A DNA stretch of 64,000 nucleotides, from positions 62,001-126,000 of the forward strand of contig NZ_CANMAA010000008.1 of assembly GCF_947495735.1 (NCBI RefSeq), read 5' to 3'. Numbering within the stretch: the first letter of the stretch is position 1; each line of letters opens with the position of its first letter. The position numbers and the translations under genes were made by a program. Under the pieces are notes generated by a model. It saw nothing but the letters and a program-made list of their open reading frames with translations. It ran no database searches and had not been told where the DNA came from. This stretch comes from an uncultured Pseudokineococcus sp. (GTDB lineage: Bacteria; Actinomycetota; Actinomycetes; Actinomycetales; Quadrisphaeraceae). Positions 43,268 to 53,160 of this stretch are shown piece by piece.

Positions 43268-44549
43268 GCGCGGGACGGCCTGCGAGGGAGCGCATGGCGA
43301 ACCACGTGTAGAGCGCGGCGACCAGGGCGACCGCTGCGAGCAGGGCCAGCCCGGGCCGGTAGTTGCCCTGCCAGCCGTAGATGGCGCCCATCAGCAGGGG
43401 CGGGGCGAAGCCGCCGAGCCCGCCGGCCGCGCCGACGACGCCGGTCACCGAGCCGACCGTCCCGGCCGGTGCGACGAGGGCGACGAGCGCGAACACGGCG
43501 CCGGAGGCGGTGCCGAGCGCCGCCGCCATGGCCAGGAAGGCGATGGTGCCCACGGGAGCGAGCGGCCGCTCGAACGCGGAGACGGCGGCGAAGACCGCCA
43601 CCACCGAGAAGCAGGTGACGAGCACGGGCACGGGGTGCACCCGGTCCGAGAGCCACCCGCCGATGGGGCGCATCGCGACGGCGAGGACGACGAAGCCGGC
43701 GGTGCGGACGGCGGCGTCGCCCGGGGTGAGGCCGAAGGCGTCCCGCAGGTAGGTGGGCAGGTAGACGCTGAAGGCGACGAACCCGCCGAAGCCGACGGCG
43801 TAGAGGAAGGACAGCTGCAGCGTCACCGGCATCCGGGCGGTGTCCCAGGCGCGGCGCAGCGCGCTGCCCGAGGCGGGCTGGCGACCGGGCGGGTCGCGGA
43901 GCACGATCGCGGAGACGACCGCGAACGCGGCGAGCGCCACGGCGACGAGGACGAACGGGAAGCTCAGCGCCAGCGCGTCCTTCAGCGCCACGGTGGTGAA
44001 GGAGGCGATGGCCGTGCCGCCCATGCCGATGCCGAAGATGCCGATGGCCGTCCCGCGCCGCTCCGGCGGGAACCAGGCGTTGACGAAGGGCACCCCGATG
44101 GCGAACGTCGTGCCGCCGAGCCCGAGGACGACGCCGCCCAGCACGAGCAGCGTGTACGAGTCCGGCGCCACGAGCCCCACGAACAGGACGGGGACGATCG
44201 TCAGCGCCGTCACCACGGGGAACATCACGCGGGCGCCGAAGCGGTCGGTCAGCGCGCCGACGGGGATGCGCCCGAGGGACCCGACGACGACGGGCACGGC
44301 GACCAGCAGGGACTTCTGCATCGCGGACAGCTGCAGGGAGTCGGCGAAGAAGGAGCCGAGCGGGGCGATGAGGGCCCACGCCCAGAAGTTCACGGCGAAG
44401 CCGACGGTCGCGACCGCGAGCATGGCCCAGGCGCCCGGCGGGACGGGCGTCGCCGCGGGACGGGACGCGGCGGCCCCGCCGGTGGTCGTGCCGGGAGTCG
44501 TGCCGGGGGTGCTGCCAGCGGTGTGGCGGGTGGTGCGCGCGGACGGCAT
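43260..44549 (-). CDS. narK: Nitrate/nitrite MFS transporter (NarK family)
   Basis: Imports nitrate and/or exports nitrite. The 429 residues form about 12 helices; nitrate-signature Gly-rich segments GLGGTTFAIGVPFVNAWFPPERRGTAIGIFGIGMGGTAIAS and VGAAGGLGGFAPPLLMG, plus the Arg in SLGRIPVGALTDRFG, are present. The start at ATG 44549 leaves a Thr/Gly-rich cytoplasmic tail. It follows narGHJI on the same strand (129-base gap, containing only short GGTGCGGC-type repeats) and precedes hmp. Confidence 0.9.
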   Translation of the reverse strand: MPSARTTRHTAGSTPGTTPGTTTGGAAASRPAATPVPPGAWAMLAVATVGFAVNFWAWALIAPLGSFFADSLQLSAMQKSLLVAVPVVVGSLGRIPVGALTDRFGARVMFPVVTALTIVPVLFVGLVAPDSYTLLVLGGVVLGLGGTTFAIGVPFVNAWFPPERRGTAIGIFGIGMGGTAIASFTTVALKDALALSFPFVLVAVALAAFAVVSAIVLRDPPGRQPASGSALRRAWDTARMPVTLQLSFLYAVGFGGFVAFSVYLPTYLRDAFGLTPGDAAVRTAGFVVLAVAMRPIGGWLSDRVHPVPVLVTCFSVVAVFAAVSAFERPLAPVGTIAFLAMAAALGTASGAVFALVALVAPAGTVGSVTGVVGAAGGLGGFAPPLLMGAIYGWQGNYRPGLALLAAVALVAALYTWFAMRSLAGRPAQP

Positions 44550-44678
44550 CGCGCTGCTCCTCAGGGGTGCGCAGGGATGAGCGGGAAGGGGCGGGGCGCC
44601 CCCGGGGGTGCGGCTGCAGTGGTGCGGCGGCGGCGGTGCGGCCGAGGTGGTGCGGCCGAGGTGGTGCGGCGGGGCGGC

Positions 44679-45419
44679 TCAGCGGCGGGAGGACCCGACG
44701 CGGTCCCACCCGCGAGCGGTGGCGCGGCTGCCCAGCTGCGGGGTCCGGCTGCGGTAGACGATGTACGGGCGCGTGAAGTACCCGAGGGGCGCGCTGAACA
44801 CGTGGACGAGCCGCGTGAAGGGCCACGCCGCGAACAGCGCGCAGGCCGACAGCGCGTGCAGCTGGTAGCCCAGGCCGGCCTCGGCCATCAGCTCGGGCTT
44901 CGGCGAGAAGTAGAAGAGCCCGCGGAACCACGGGGAGACCGTGTGCCGGTAGTCCACGCCCTCGCCGACGAAGTTGCCGAGCACGGTGTTGCTGAGCCCG
45001 AGCAGGATCGTGGTCGTCAGCAGGACGTACATGAGCTTGTCGTTGCGCGTGGTGGCCGAGAAGACCGGCCCCACGGTGCGCCGCCGGTAGATGAGGATGG
45101 CGAGGCCGGCGATCGTGCCGATGCCGGCGACGGCGCCCAGGCCCACGGCGACGACGTGGTAGGCGTGCTCGGGGATGCCCGCCGCCTCCGTCCAGGACGT
45201 GGGGATCCCGAGGCCGACGACGTGCCCGCCGAGGGCGGCGAGGATGCCGAAGTGGAACAGCGGGCTGCCCCAGCGCAGCAGCCGGCTCTCGTAGAGCTGG
45301 GACGAGCGCGTCGTCCACCCGAACTTGTCGTACCGGTAGCGCCAGTAGTGCCCGACGACGAACACCGCCATGGCCACGTAGGGGACGACCACCCAGAGCA
45401 CGACGTCGAGGGGGTTCAC
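44679..45419 (-). CDS. narI: Respiratory nitrate reductase gamma subunit
   Basis: The dihaem cytochrome b membrane subunit that oxidises quinol for NarGH. The 246 residues have five helices: start VVLWVVVPYVAMAVFVVGHYWRYRYDKFGWTTRSSQLYE, paired His ligands in SPLFHFGILAALGGHVVGL and YQLHALSACALFAAWPFTRLVHVFSAP. GTG at 45419 overlaps the narJ stop (GTGA), so the two are translationally coupled. Confidence 0.93.
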   Translation of the reverse strand: MNPLDVVLWVVVPYVAMAVFVVGHYWRYRYDKFGWTTRSSQLYESRLLRWGSPLFHFGILAALGGHVVGLGIPTSWTEAAGIPEHAYHVVAVGLGAVAGIGTIAGLAILIYRRRTVGPVFSATTRNDKLMYVLLTTTILLGLSNTVLGNFVGEGVDYRHTVSPWFRGLFYFSPKPELMAEAGLGYQLHALSACALFAAWPFTRLVHVFSAPLGYFTRPYIVYRSRTPQLGSRATARGWDRVGSSRR

Positions 45420-46186
45420 GCGGAGGCTCCTGTCGAGGAGGCGCTCTCGAGGTCCGAGGGGCGCCGGAGGGTGGGAGTCGGCAGGGCGGTCGTGCTCCGC
45501 CCGGGAGGGGTCCCGGTAGGTGGCCCGGGCATGACGTCGGGCGGGGAGAACGGCGTCGTGCCGTACGGGTCCAGGCCCACGTCCTCGGTCGGCGGGCCCT
45601 GGCGGGCCAGCGCCAGCACGGACTCGCGGTCCTGCGCGGGCAGGGCCGGCAGAGTGGCGCACACGGCCCGCAGCACGTCGACGTAGGGCGAGCCGCGCTC
45701 CTCCAGGGCCAGCCGGATGAGCTCGACCCCCGTGCGGTACGAGGTCAGCAGCCGCTCCCCGCGCCGGGCGTCGCCCGTGGCGGCGAACTCCAGGACGACC
45801 GCGAGGTGGTCGGGGAGCTCGGCGTCGCCGAGGGCCAGCCCGGCGCGGGAGTACAGGTGCTTGAACTGCAGCAGCGCCATCCCGCGCTTCCGGGTGTCGC
45901 CGTAGGTGTAGTAGGTCAGGTACAGCGAGCACCGCCGGCGCAGGTCGAAGGTCGCGACGTAGTCGGCCTGCTGCTGGGCCAGGGGCGTCGTCTCCACGTG
46001 GTCGAGCGCGCGGCCGAGCGGACCGGCGAGGTCGACCGGCAGCGGCGCTACGGCGGCGCGCAGCAGCGGCAGCCGGGACTGCAGCTCCTCGCCGGGGTAG
46101 TCGAGCAGGAGCGAGGCGACCTGGCGGGCCGTGGCCCGCTGGGCGTCGCCGGCGCTCCCCGCGGAGCCGCGGGTGCCCCGCCTCAC
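45416..46186 (-). CDS. narJ: Nitrate reductase assembly chaperone NarJ
   Basis: Cytoplasmic chaperone that inserts the molybdenum cofactor into NarG and helps membrane docking. The 256 residues include the family core VASLLLDYPGEELQSRLPLL, YVATFDLRRRCSLYLTYYTYGDTRKRG and DHLAVVLEFAATGD. It has an unusual Pro/Ser/Thr-rich C-terminal tail of about 45 residues. GTG at 46186 overlaps the narH stop by GTGA; the next overlap is with narI. Confidence 0.92.
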   Translation of the reverse strand: MRRGTRGSAGSAGDAQRATARQVASLLLDYPGEELQSRLPLLRAAVAPLPVDLAGPLGRALDHVETTPLAQQQADYVATFDLRRRCSLYLTYYTYGDTRKRGMALLQFKHLYSRAGLALGDAELPDHLAVVLEFAATGDARRGERLLTSYRTGVELIRLALEERGSPYVDVLRAVCATLPALPAQDRESVLALARQGPPTEDVGLDPYGTTPFSPPDVMPGPPTGTPPGRSTTALPTPTLRRPSDLESASSTGASA

Positions 46187-47949
46187 GGCCTCGGCTCCGG
46201 GTCACCGCTCGTCGGGTCGTGGTCGAGGCTGCCCGGCTCACCGGGCTGGGTGCCCCCGCCGGTGGGCTCGTCCGTCGGCCGCGCCTCGCCGTCGCGGCGC
46301 GGGAACAGCCTCTCGGGCGCGCCCTTGCCGTCCCAGTTCAGGAGGTTGACGCGCTGCGACTTGTCCCGCGGGGCGGCGATCGTGTCCGTGGTCTGCCGCT
46401 GGGCGAGCATGTGGAAGTTCTCCACCGCGATGGGGGTGGTGCCCCCCGACGTCTCGCCGAACGGCCCCCAGCCCCCGTCCGGCCCGCCCATCCCCGGGCC
46501 GCCGTCGTAGTCGAGAGAGCAGCCCGAGGCGTACTCCTCACCGCCCGGGCCGTGCTCGCTGTGCGCGGTGGGGATGACGTACCGGTCCTCGTACTTGGCG
46601 ATGGCGAGCAGGCGGTGCATGTCCTCGACGTCGCGCCCGGTCATGCCGACCGCCTCGGCGATCGACTCCTGCGCCGGGCGGCCCAGGTTCAGGTCGCGCA
46701 TGTACGAGCGCATGGCGCCGAGCTTGCGCAGCACCCGGGTCACCCGGTCGGTGTCCCCGGCGGTGAAGAGCTCGGCCAGGTACTCCACGGGGATCCGCAG
46801 CGACTCGATGGCGCCGAAGAGGTTGCCGGCCTCCTCGCCGTCGTGGCCCGTCTCGGTGAGGGCGTCGACGACGGGCGACAGCGGCGGGATGTACCAGACC
46901 ATCGGCATCGTGCGGTACTCCGGGTGCAGGGGCAGGGCCACCTGGTACCGGTTGATCAGCGCGTAGATCGGGGAGCGCTGGGCCGCGTCGATCCAGTCCT
47001 CGGCGATGCCGGCCCGGCGGGCGGCGCGGATGACCTCCGGGTCCTCGGGGTCGAGGATCAGCGACCGCTGGGCGTCCTGGAGGTCCTGCGGGTCGGGCGT
47101 CGAGCCGGCCTCGAGGACGCGGTCGGCGTCGTAGAGGACGATGCCCATGCAGCGCAGGCGCCCCACGCACGTCTCGGAGCAGACCGTCGGGATGCCGACC
47201 TCCACGCGCGGGAAGCAGAACGTGCACTTCTCGGCCTTGCCGGTGCGGTGGTTGAAGTAGATCTTCTTGTAGGGGCACCCGGTGACGCACATGCGCCACC
47301 CGCGGCAGCGGTCCTGGTCGACCAGGACGATCCCGTCCTCCTCGCGCTTGTAGATGGCGCCGGAGGGGCAGGAGGCCGCGCACGAGGGGTTGATGCAGTG
47401 CTCGCAGATCCGCGGCAGGTAGAACATGTAGGTCTGCTCGAACTTCTCCTTGACCTCGGCCGAGATCTTGCGGAGCACCGGGTCGGCCTGCGTCAGCTCC
47501 GGTGCGCCGCCGAGGTCGTCGTCCCAGTTGGCGCTCCACTCCACCTTCATGGGCTTGCCCGTGATCATCGACTCCGGCCGCGCGACCGGCGTGTGCTCCT
47601 GCACCGGGGCGTTCAGCAGGGTGTCGTAGTCGTACGTCCACGGCTCGTAGTAGTCGCCCATCGACGGCTGCACCGGGTTGGAGAAGATCGTCATCAGCCG
47701 CCGGAGCCGGCTGCCGGTGCGCAGCTGCAGCCGGCCCCCGCGGCCGACCACCCAGCCGCCCTTCCAGCGCTCCTGGTCCTCGTAGGTCCGCGGGTAGCCC
47801 TGGCCGGGGCGGGTCTCGACGTTGTTGAACCACACGTACTCGACGCCCGAGCGGTTGGTCCACGCCTGCTTGCAGGTGACCGAGCAGGTGTGGCATCCGA
47901 TGCACTTGTCGAGGTTCATGACCATGCCCATCTGGGCCATCAGCCTCAT
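46183..47949 (-). CDS. narH: Respiratory nitrate reductase beta subunit
   Basis: Iron-sulfur electron-transfer subunit. The 588 residues start MRLMAQMGMVMNLDKCIGCHTC, and carry four Cys clusters (CIGCHTCSVTC, CEHCINPSCAASC, CRGWRMCVTGC, CTFC/CSETC regions); the Trp in RGWRMC marks the 3Fe-4S site. A low-complexity Gly/Pro-rich C-terminal tail of about 60 residues extends beyond the E. coli length. It starts 37 bases after narG and is coupled to narJ. Confidence 0.95.
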   Translation of the reverse strand: MRLMAQMGMVMNLDKCIGCHTCSVTCKQAWTNRSGVEYVWFNNVETRPGQGYPRTYEDQERWKGGWVVGRGGRLQLRTGSRLRRLMTIFSNPVQPSMGDYYEPWTYDYDTLLNAPVQEHTPVARPESMITGKPMKVEWSANWDDDLGGAPELTQADPVLRKISAEVKEKFEQTYMFYLPRICEHCINPSCAASCPSGAIYKREEDGIVLVDQDRCRGWRMCVTGCPYKKIYFNHRTGKAEKCTFCFPRVEVGIPTVCSETCVGRLRCMGIVLYDADRVLEAGSTPDPQDLQDAQRSLILDPEDPEVIRAARRAGIAEDWIDAAQRSPIYALINRYQVALPLHPEYRTMPMVWYIPPLSPVVDALTETGHDGEEAGNLFGAIESLRIPVEYLAELFTAGDTDRVTRVLRKLGAMRSYMRDLNLGRPAQESIAEAVGMTGRDVEDMHRLLAIAKYEDRYVIPTAHSEHGPGGEEYASGCSLDYDGGPGMGGPDGGWGPFGETSGGTTPIAVENFHMLAQRQTTDTIAAPRDKSQRVNLLNWDGKGAPERLFPRRDGEARPTDEPTGGGTQPGEPGSLDHDPTSGDPEPRP

Positions 47950-47986
47950 CGAGCCGCTCCGCTCGTGGTCGCTGCGCTCCTGGGCA

Positions 47987-50900
47987 TCAGTACTGGACCT
48001 CCTGGTCGCGGCGGCGGATCACGGTGACCTCGTCGCGCTGGTTGCCGGTCGGGCCGAGGTAGTTGAAGGCGAAGGAGAGCTGGGCGTACCCGCCGATCAG
48101 GTGCGTCGGCTTGAGGAACAGGCGCGTGAGGGAGTTGTGGATGCCGCCGCGCTTGCCGGACGTCTCCGCGAGCGGGACGTCGATGAGCCGGTCCTGCGCG
48201 TGGTGCATGTAGACGGTGCCCTCGGGCATGCGCTCGGACACGATCGCCCGGGCGACGACGACGCCGTTGCGGTTGACCGCCTCGATCCACTCGTTGTCCT
48301 TCACGCCGATCGCGGCGGCGTCCTGCGTGCTCATCCAGATCGTCGGGCCGCCCCGGGAGAGGGAGAGCATGAAGAGGTTGTCCTGGTACTCGGAGTGGAT
48401 CGACCACTTGTTGTGCGGCGTCAGGTACCGCACGGTGATCCCGAGCTCGCCCTTCTCGCCGACGTGCGGCTCGCCGAAGAGCGCGTGCATGTCGAGCGGC
48501 GGCCGGAAGACCGGCAGGTTCTCGCCCGCCTCGGTCATCCAGTCGTGGTCGAGGAAGAAGTGCATGCGCCCCGTGAGGGTGTGCCACGGCTTGAGCCGCT
48601 CGACGTTCACCGTGAAGGGCGAGTACCGGCGCCCGCCGGTCTCGCTGCCCGACCACTCCGGGGAGGTGATGACCGGCGTCGGCCGCTGCTGCGTGTCGAC
48701 GAAGGTGATCAGGTCGCCCTCGCGCTCGGCGGCGAGGTCGGCCAGGCGCCGGCCCGTGCGCTCCTCGACGTGCTCGAACCCCTGGACGGCCAGGCGCCCG
48801 TTCGTCGTGCCCGACAGGGCGAGGATGGTCTCGCACCAGTGCACGTCGCGGGTCAGGTTCGGGCGCCCGTCGGCCACCCCGCTCCCGCGGAAGGCGCCGT
48901 TCTTGCGGCGCAGGTGGTCGACCTCCCGGTCCGGCGTGGTCAGGACGCCCTTGACCTGCAGCCCCTTCTCCTCCACGAGCGGCCCGAGCGAGGCCCACTT
49001 GCTGGCCACGGCCCCGTAGTCCCGCTCGATCACCTGGATCTTGGGCATCGTCCGGCCCGGGACCGGCTCGCACTCGCCCTTCGCCCAGTCCTGCACGACC
49101 CCGCGGGGGTTGGCCATCTCGTCCGGGGTGTCGTGCAGCAGCGGCAGGGCCACCAGGTCGCGCCGCACGCCCAGGTGCTCGGTGGCGAGGCGGCTGAAGG
49201 AGCGGGCGATGGCTCCCCACGCGTCGAAGTCCGTGCGCGTCTCCCACGGCGGCGAGATCGCCGGGTTGAAGGAGTGCACGTAGGGGTGCATGTCCGTGGT
49301 GCTGAGGTCGTGCTTCTCGTACCAGGTGGCCGCCGGCAGCACGATGTCGGAGAAGACCGTGGTGCTGGTCATCCGGAAGTCCAGCGTCAGCAGCAGGTCG
49401 AGCTTGCCGGTGGGCGCCTCCTCCCTCCAGCGCAGGTCCTTCGGCCGCGCCTCGGGCGGCGTCTCGGACGCGCGGACGGAGGAGTCGGCGCCGAGCAGGT
49501 GCTTGAGGAAGTACTCGTTGCCCTTGGCGGAGGAGCCCAGCAGGTTCGCGCGCCAGATGGACAGGATCCGGGGGAAGTTCTCCGGTGCGTCGGGGTCCTC
49601 GCCCGCGAAGCGCAGCCGGCCCTCCGTGAGCTCGTCGACCACGTGCTGCCCCGGCTCCTTGCCCGCGGCCTCGGCCTCGTCCGCCAGGTCCAGCGGGTTG
49701 CGGTCGAAGGTCGGGTAGGAGGGCATCCAGCCCATCCGCGCCGACTCCGCCAGGACGTCGGCGGGGGCCCTGCCCTCGAACCGCCCCGTGCCGAGCGGGG
49801 AGGAGACGCCCTCCATCGTCGTCTGGTCGTAGCGCCACTGGTCGGTGTGCAGGTACCAGTACGCGGTCTGGATCATCTGGCGCGGCGGACGCGCCCAGTC
49901 CAGCGCGCCGGCCAGCGTCATCCACCCGGTGACGGGTCGGCACTTCTCCTGCCCGACGTAGTGGGCCCAGCCGCCGCCGTTGACGCCCTGGCAGCCCGTG
50001 AGCGTCGTCAGGGTGAGGAAGGCGCGGTAGATGGTGTCGGAGTGGTACCAGTGGTTGGTGCCGGCGCCCATGATGATCATGGAGCGGCCGCCGGAGTCCT
50101 CCGCGTTCTGGGCGAACTCGCGCCCGATCTTCGCGGCGGCGGCGGCGGGGACGCCGGTCAGCTCCTCCTGCCAGGCGGGCGTGCACGGCTCGCTCGCGTC
50201 GTCGAGCCCGCTCGGCCACTGCCCGGGCAGCCCGGGGCGGCCGACGCCGTACTGCGCGAGCAGCAGGTCGTAGACCGTGGTCACCAGGTGGCCGCCGACG
50301 CGGCGCGCCGGGACGCCGCGGCGCAGGACGGCGCCCTCGCCGCGGGGGGTGTCGAAGCGCGCGAGGTCCACCTCGACCGCGTCCTGCACGGCGCCGTCGG
50401 CGCCGCTCCCGGAGCCGGGCAGGTCGAGCAGGGACAGCGCGGGGTCGACCTCGCCCAGGTCGAGGTTCCAGCGGCCCTTGCCCTCCTCGCCGAAGCGGAA
50501 GCCGAGCGAGCCGTTCGGGGCGTGCGCCTGCCCGTCGGCGGAGTCGATCAGCACGGTCTTGAACTCCGCGCCCTCGCCCGTGGCGCCGAGGTCGGCGGCG
50601 GTGAGGAACTTGCCCGGGACGTAGGCGTCGCCGCGCTGCTCGAGGGTGAGCAGGAACGGCAGGTCGGTGTAGCGCTTGACGTAGTCGACGAAGCGCGGCA
50701 CCTGCCGGTCGACGAAGAACTCCTGGAGGACGACGTGGCCCATCGCCATCGCCAGCGCGCCGTCGGTGCCCGGGTGCGGGGCCAGCCAGTCGTCGGCGAA
50801 CTTGGTCGCGTCCGAGTAGTCGGGCGACATCACGACGACCTTCTGCCCGCGGTAGCGCGCCTCGGTCATCCAGTGGGCGTCGGGCGTGCGGGTGACGGGG

Positions 50901-51733
50901 ACGTTGGAGCCCCACAGCACGAGGTAGGACGCGTCCTACCAGTCGCCGGACTCCGGCACGTCGGTCTGGTCGCCGAAGACCTGCGGGGAGGCGACCGGCA
51001 GGTCGGCGTACCAGTCGTAGAAGGACAGCATCGGGGCGCCGATGAGCGACATGAACCGCGAGCCGGCCGCGTGGGAGACCATCGACATCGCGGGGATCGG
51101 GGAGAAGCCGGCGACGCGGTCCGGGCCGTAGGTCCCGATGGTGTGCACGTGGGCGGCGGCGATCATCTCCGTCGCCTCGTCCCAGCTGGCGCGGACGAGG
51201 CCGCCCTTGCCGCGCTCGGACTTGTACCGGCGAGCCCGCTCGGGGTCGCTGACGACGTCCTCCCACGCCAGCACCGGGTCGCCGAGGCGCTGCTTCGCCT
51301 CGCGGTACATCTCCAGCAGGGACCCGCGCACGTAGGGGTAGCGGACCCTGGTGGGGGAGTAGGTGTACCAGGAGAAGGCGGCGCCGCGGGGGCAGCCCCG
51401 GGGCTCGTACTCGGGGCGGTCCGGCCCGGTCGACGGGTAGTCCGTCTGCTGCGCCTCCCACGTGATGATGCCGTCCTTGACGTACACCTTCCACGAGCAC
51501 GAGCCCGTGCAGTTCACGCCGTGCGTCGAGCGGACGACCTTGTCGTGGGACCAGCGGTCCCGGTAGAAGCTGTCGGCGTCGCGGCCGCCGGCCTGGTGCA
51601 GGGAGCGCAGGTCGGCGCTCACCTCGCCCTTGCGGAAGAAGCGCGACGTGCGGACGAGGGCCTCGTAGACCTGCCCGTCGAAGCCGCCCTCCCCCAGGCT
51701 CGTGCTGGTCCTGCCCTCGCTGGTGCTGGTCAC
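47987..51733 (-). pseudogene. narG: narG with in-frame TAG stop (nitrate reductase alpha subunit)
   Basis: Molybdopterin catalytic subunit that reduces nitrate to nitrite. The frame spans 1248 codons, the normal NarG length, and is intact from VNCTGSCSW (Fe-S/FS0 region) and SFYDWYADLP (Mo-ligand Asp) to the C-terminus, except for one TAG at codon 266 (50936-50938) within VPESGDW-stop-DASYLVLWGSNVP. In homologues this position holds Trp or Tyr. Both parts are in the same frame, so this is a substitution, not a frameshift. GTG at 51733 follows GAGGAGG. Without readthrough or repair the product is a useless 265-residue fragment, while narHJI look functional. A sequencing or assembly error is possible because the site is a perfect palindrome. 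Confidence 0.9.
50923..50940. repeat. Perfect 18-bp palindrome containing the narG TAG
   Basis: GGTAGGACGCGTCCTACC reads identically on both strands; its right half contains the CTA that is TAG in narG. With TGG (CCA) or TAC at that codon the palindrome would have one mismatched pair. Confidence 0.95.
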
Positions 51734-51836
51734 AACCGTGTCCTCCTCGTGCCCGTGGCCGTCCGCCCGTGGCGCTGCTGCTCTCGGTCCGGCGGGGGGC
51801 GTCCTCCTGCCCCGCCGGGTGCGCGCTGCGACGTGG

Positions 51837-52187
51837 TCAGCCCTCGGCGAGCACCTGCTCGTGCTCGGCGACGGTGAGCAGGACCACCGAGTCCTCCAGC
51901 GCCTCCAGGGCGTGGACGGCGTCGGGGACGGCGAGGAGCTCGCCCTCGGCGGCCTCGCCCGCGTCGTCGCCGGCGGTCATCCGCACCCGGCCGAGGAGCA
52001 CCTGGACCGTGGCCTCGCCCGGGTTGCGGTGCTCGGAGAGGGAGGCGCCCGACAGCAGCGCGATCGCCGTCTGCCGCAGCAGGTGCCCGGAGCCGCCGGA
52101 GACCGTCCGCGCCGACCGCTGCGCCGGCGCCGTCCGGGCGCGGTCGAGCTCGTCTCGGGCGAGGGCGGTCAAGGAGGTCCTGTCCAT
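51837..52187 (-). CDS. Small cupin-like protein
   Basis: 116 residues with a single cupin-like barrel: QTAIALLSGASLSEHRNPGEATVQVLLGRVRMTAGD and ELLAVPDAVHALEALEDSVVLLTVAEH. The His/Glu set for a metal site is partly present. It is probably a small regulatory or redox-linked cupin. ATG at 52187; the DevR-like site at 52224 lies 43 bases (centre) upstream, suggesting co-induction with the respiratory genes. The function is unknown. The gap between it and narG is only 103 bases. Confidence 0.78.
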   Translation of the reverse strand: MDRTSLTALARDELDRARTAPAQRSARTVSGGSGHLLRQTAIALLSGASLSEHRNPGEATVQVLLGRVRMTAGDDAGEAAEGELLAVPDAVHALEALEDSVVLLTVAEHEQVLAEG

Positions 52188-52223
52188 GCCCCGACCCTGG
52201 GGGACCTGGGCGGTCCGCCCCCT

Positions 52224-52237
52224 AGGACCTACGTCCC
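52224..52237. promoter_or_regulatory. Putative DevR/DosR box between cupin and hemerythrin genes
   Basis: AGGACCTACGTCCC fits GGGAC-N4-GTCCC with one mismatch in the first base. Its centre is 43 bases before the cupin start and 97 before the hemerythrin start, in a divergent promoter region. Confidence 0.62.
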
Positions 52238-52326
52238 GCGACCAGGGACCTCCGGCGAGCGGTCGGCCGCGGAGGGGAGCGGAGACTGCCTGCGGGGCAG
52301 ATGGTCCCGCCGGAGGAGGTCTCTCG

Positions 52327-52863
52327 ATGTGCAGCTACTGCGGGTGCCGGGACGTCGTCCTGATCGGCCAGCTCACCGCGGAGCACGAGGCCGTCGTCAA
52401 CGCCGGCGGCCTGCTCCAGCGGGCGGTCGCCGCGGGCGAGACACACCGGGCGGTCCGGCTCCTGGAGGAGCTGGAGTCCCTCCTGCACCCCCACACCGCC
52501 CTCGAGGAGCGCGGCCTCTTCGCCGAGCTGCGCCAGGACGAGGTCTTCACCGAGCACGTCGACCGGCTCTGCGGCGAGCACCGAGACCTCGACGAGCGGC
52601 TCGCCGTGTGCCGCGGCGGGGACTGGTCGGGCCTCGAAGCCCTCCTCTTCGCCCTGCGCGAGCACATCGAGAAGGAGGAGAACGGCCTCTTCCCGGCGGC
52701 GCTCACCTCCCTCGACGGCGACCAGTGGGAGCGCCTGCACGAGGACCCCGCCGTCACCGGCACCCCCCAGCACGCGCACCCGCACGACCAGGACCACCAG
52801 CACGCCCACGGCCACGACCACCCGCACGACCACGACTCCGCGCGCCCCCAGGCCCAGGTCTGA
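52327..52863 (+). CDS. Hemerythrin-like O2/NO-binding protein with His-rich tail
   Basis: 178 residues of the hemerythrin HHE family: AEHEAVVNAG, LLHPHTALEERGLFAEL, FTEHVDRLCGEHRDLDERL and FALREHIEKEENGLFPA carry the His/Glu di-iron ligands in order. The C-terminal 30 residues are almost pure His/Asp repeats (HAHPHDQDHQHAHGHD), a probable metal-storage or delivery tail. The N-terminal CSYCGC adds Cys residues. ATG at 52327 follows GGAGGAGG. Such proteins bind O2 or NO or repair iron clusters; the location between nar and devRS fits. Confidence 0.88.
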   Translation: MCSYCGCRDVVLIGQLTAEHEAVVNAGGLLQRAVAAGETHRAVRLLEELESLLHPHTALEERGLFAELRQDEVFTEHVDRLCGEHRDLDERLAVCRGGDWSGLEALLFALREHIEKEENGLFPAALTSLDGDQWERLHEDPAVTGTPQHAHPHDQDHQHAHGHDHPHDHDSARPQAQV

Positions 52864-53160
52864 CCAGCACCGGTGCTGCGGCCCTCGGCCGCCTCGTCAG
52901 CAGGGGCGCCCGCGCCGACGGGAGCCGCGCGGGCGACCCCCTCCGGTCGCCCGCCGCTCCTCGCCCGCCGGGCACCTCCGGGAGCGCGCCTCGCCGCGCC
53001 CCGACTTCTCCGCCCGCCCGCCCGCCCGCCCGCCCGTCCGCTCGCCCGCCCAGCGGGCGGGCACGGGCCGACCGGTCCGCGCCGTGGGCGGGACGGACTG
53101 CGGCGCAGGGCGACGCGTCCGCGCGCCCCGTCGAGGCCACCGTCGTCGACGGCGCGCGGG
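52864..53160. other. Gene-free GC-rich region with (CCCG)n tract and hairpin
   Basis: A run of CCCG units covers about 53010-53036. It is followed by a perfect hairpin (GCCCGCCC at 53044-53051, GGGCGGGC at 53055-53062) that can serve as terminator for the convergent genes on both sides. No gene is seen. Confidence 0.65.

Noticed and set aside
50936-50938. TAG in narG as a recoded amino acid (pyrrolysine or suppressor)
   Set aside because: TAG also ends the gene at 21652 in this window, no pyrrolysine machinery is seen, and the stop does not sit at a catalytic residue; a point mutation or sequencing error is simpler.
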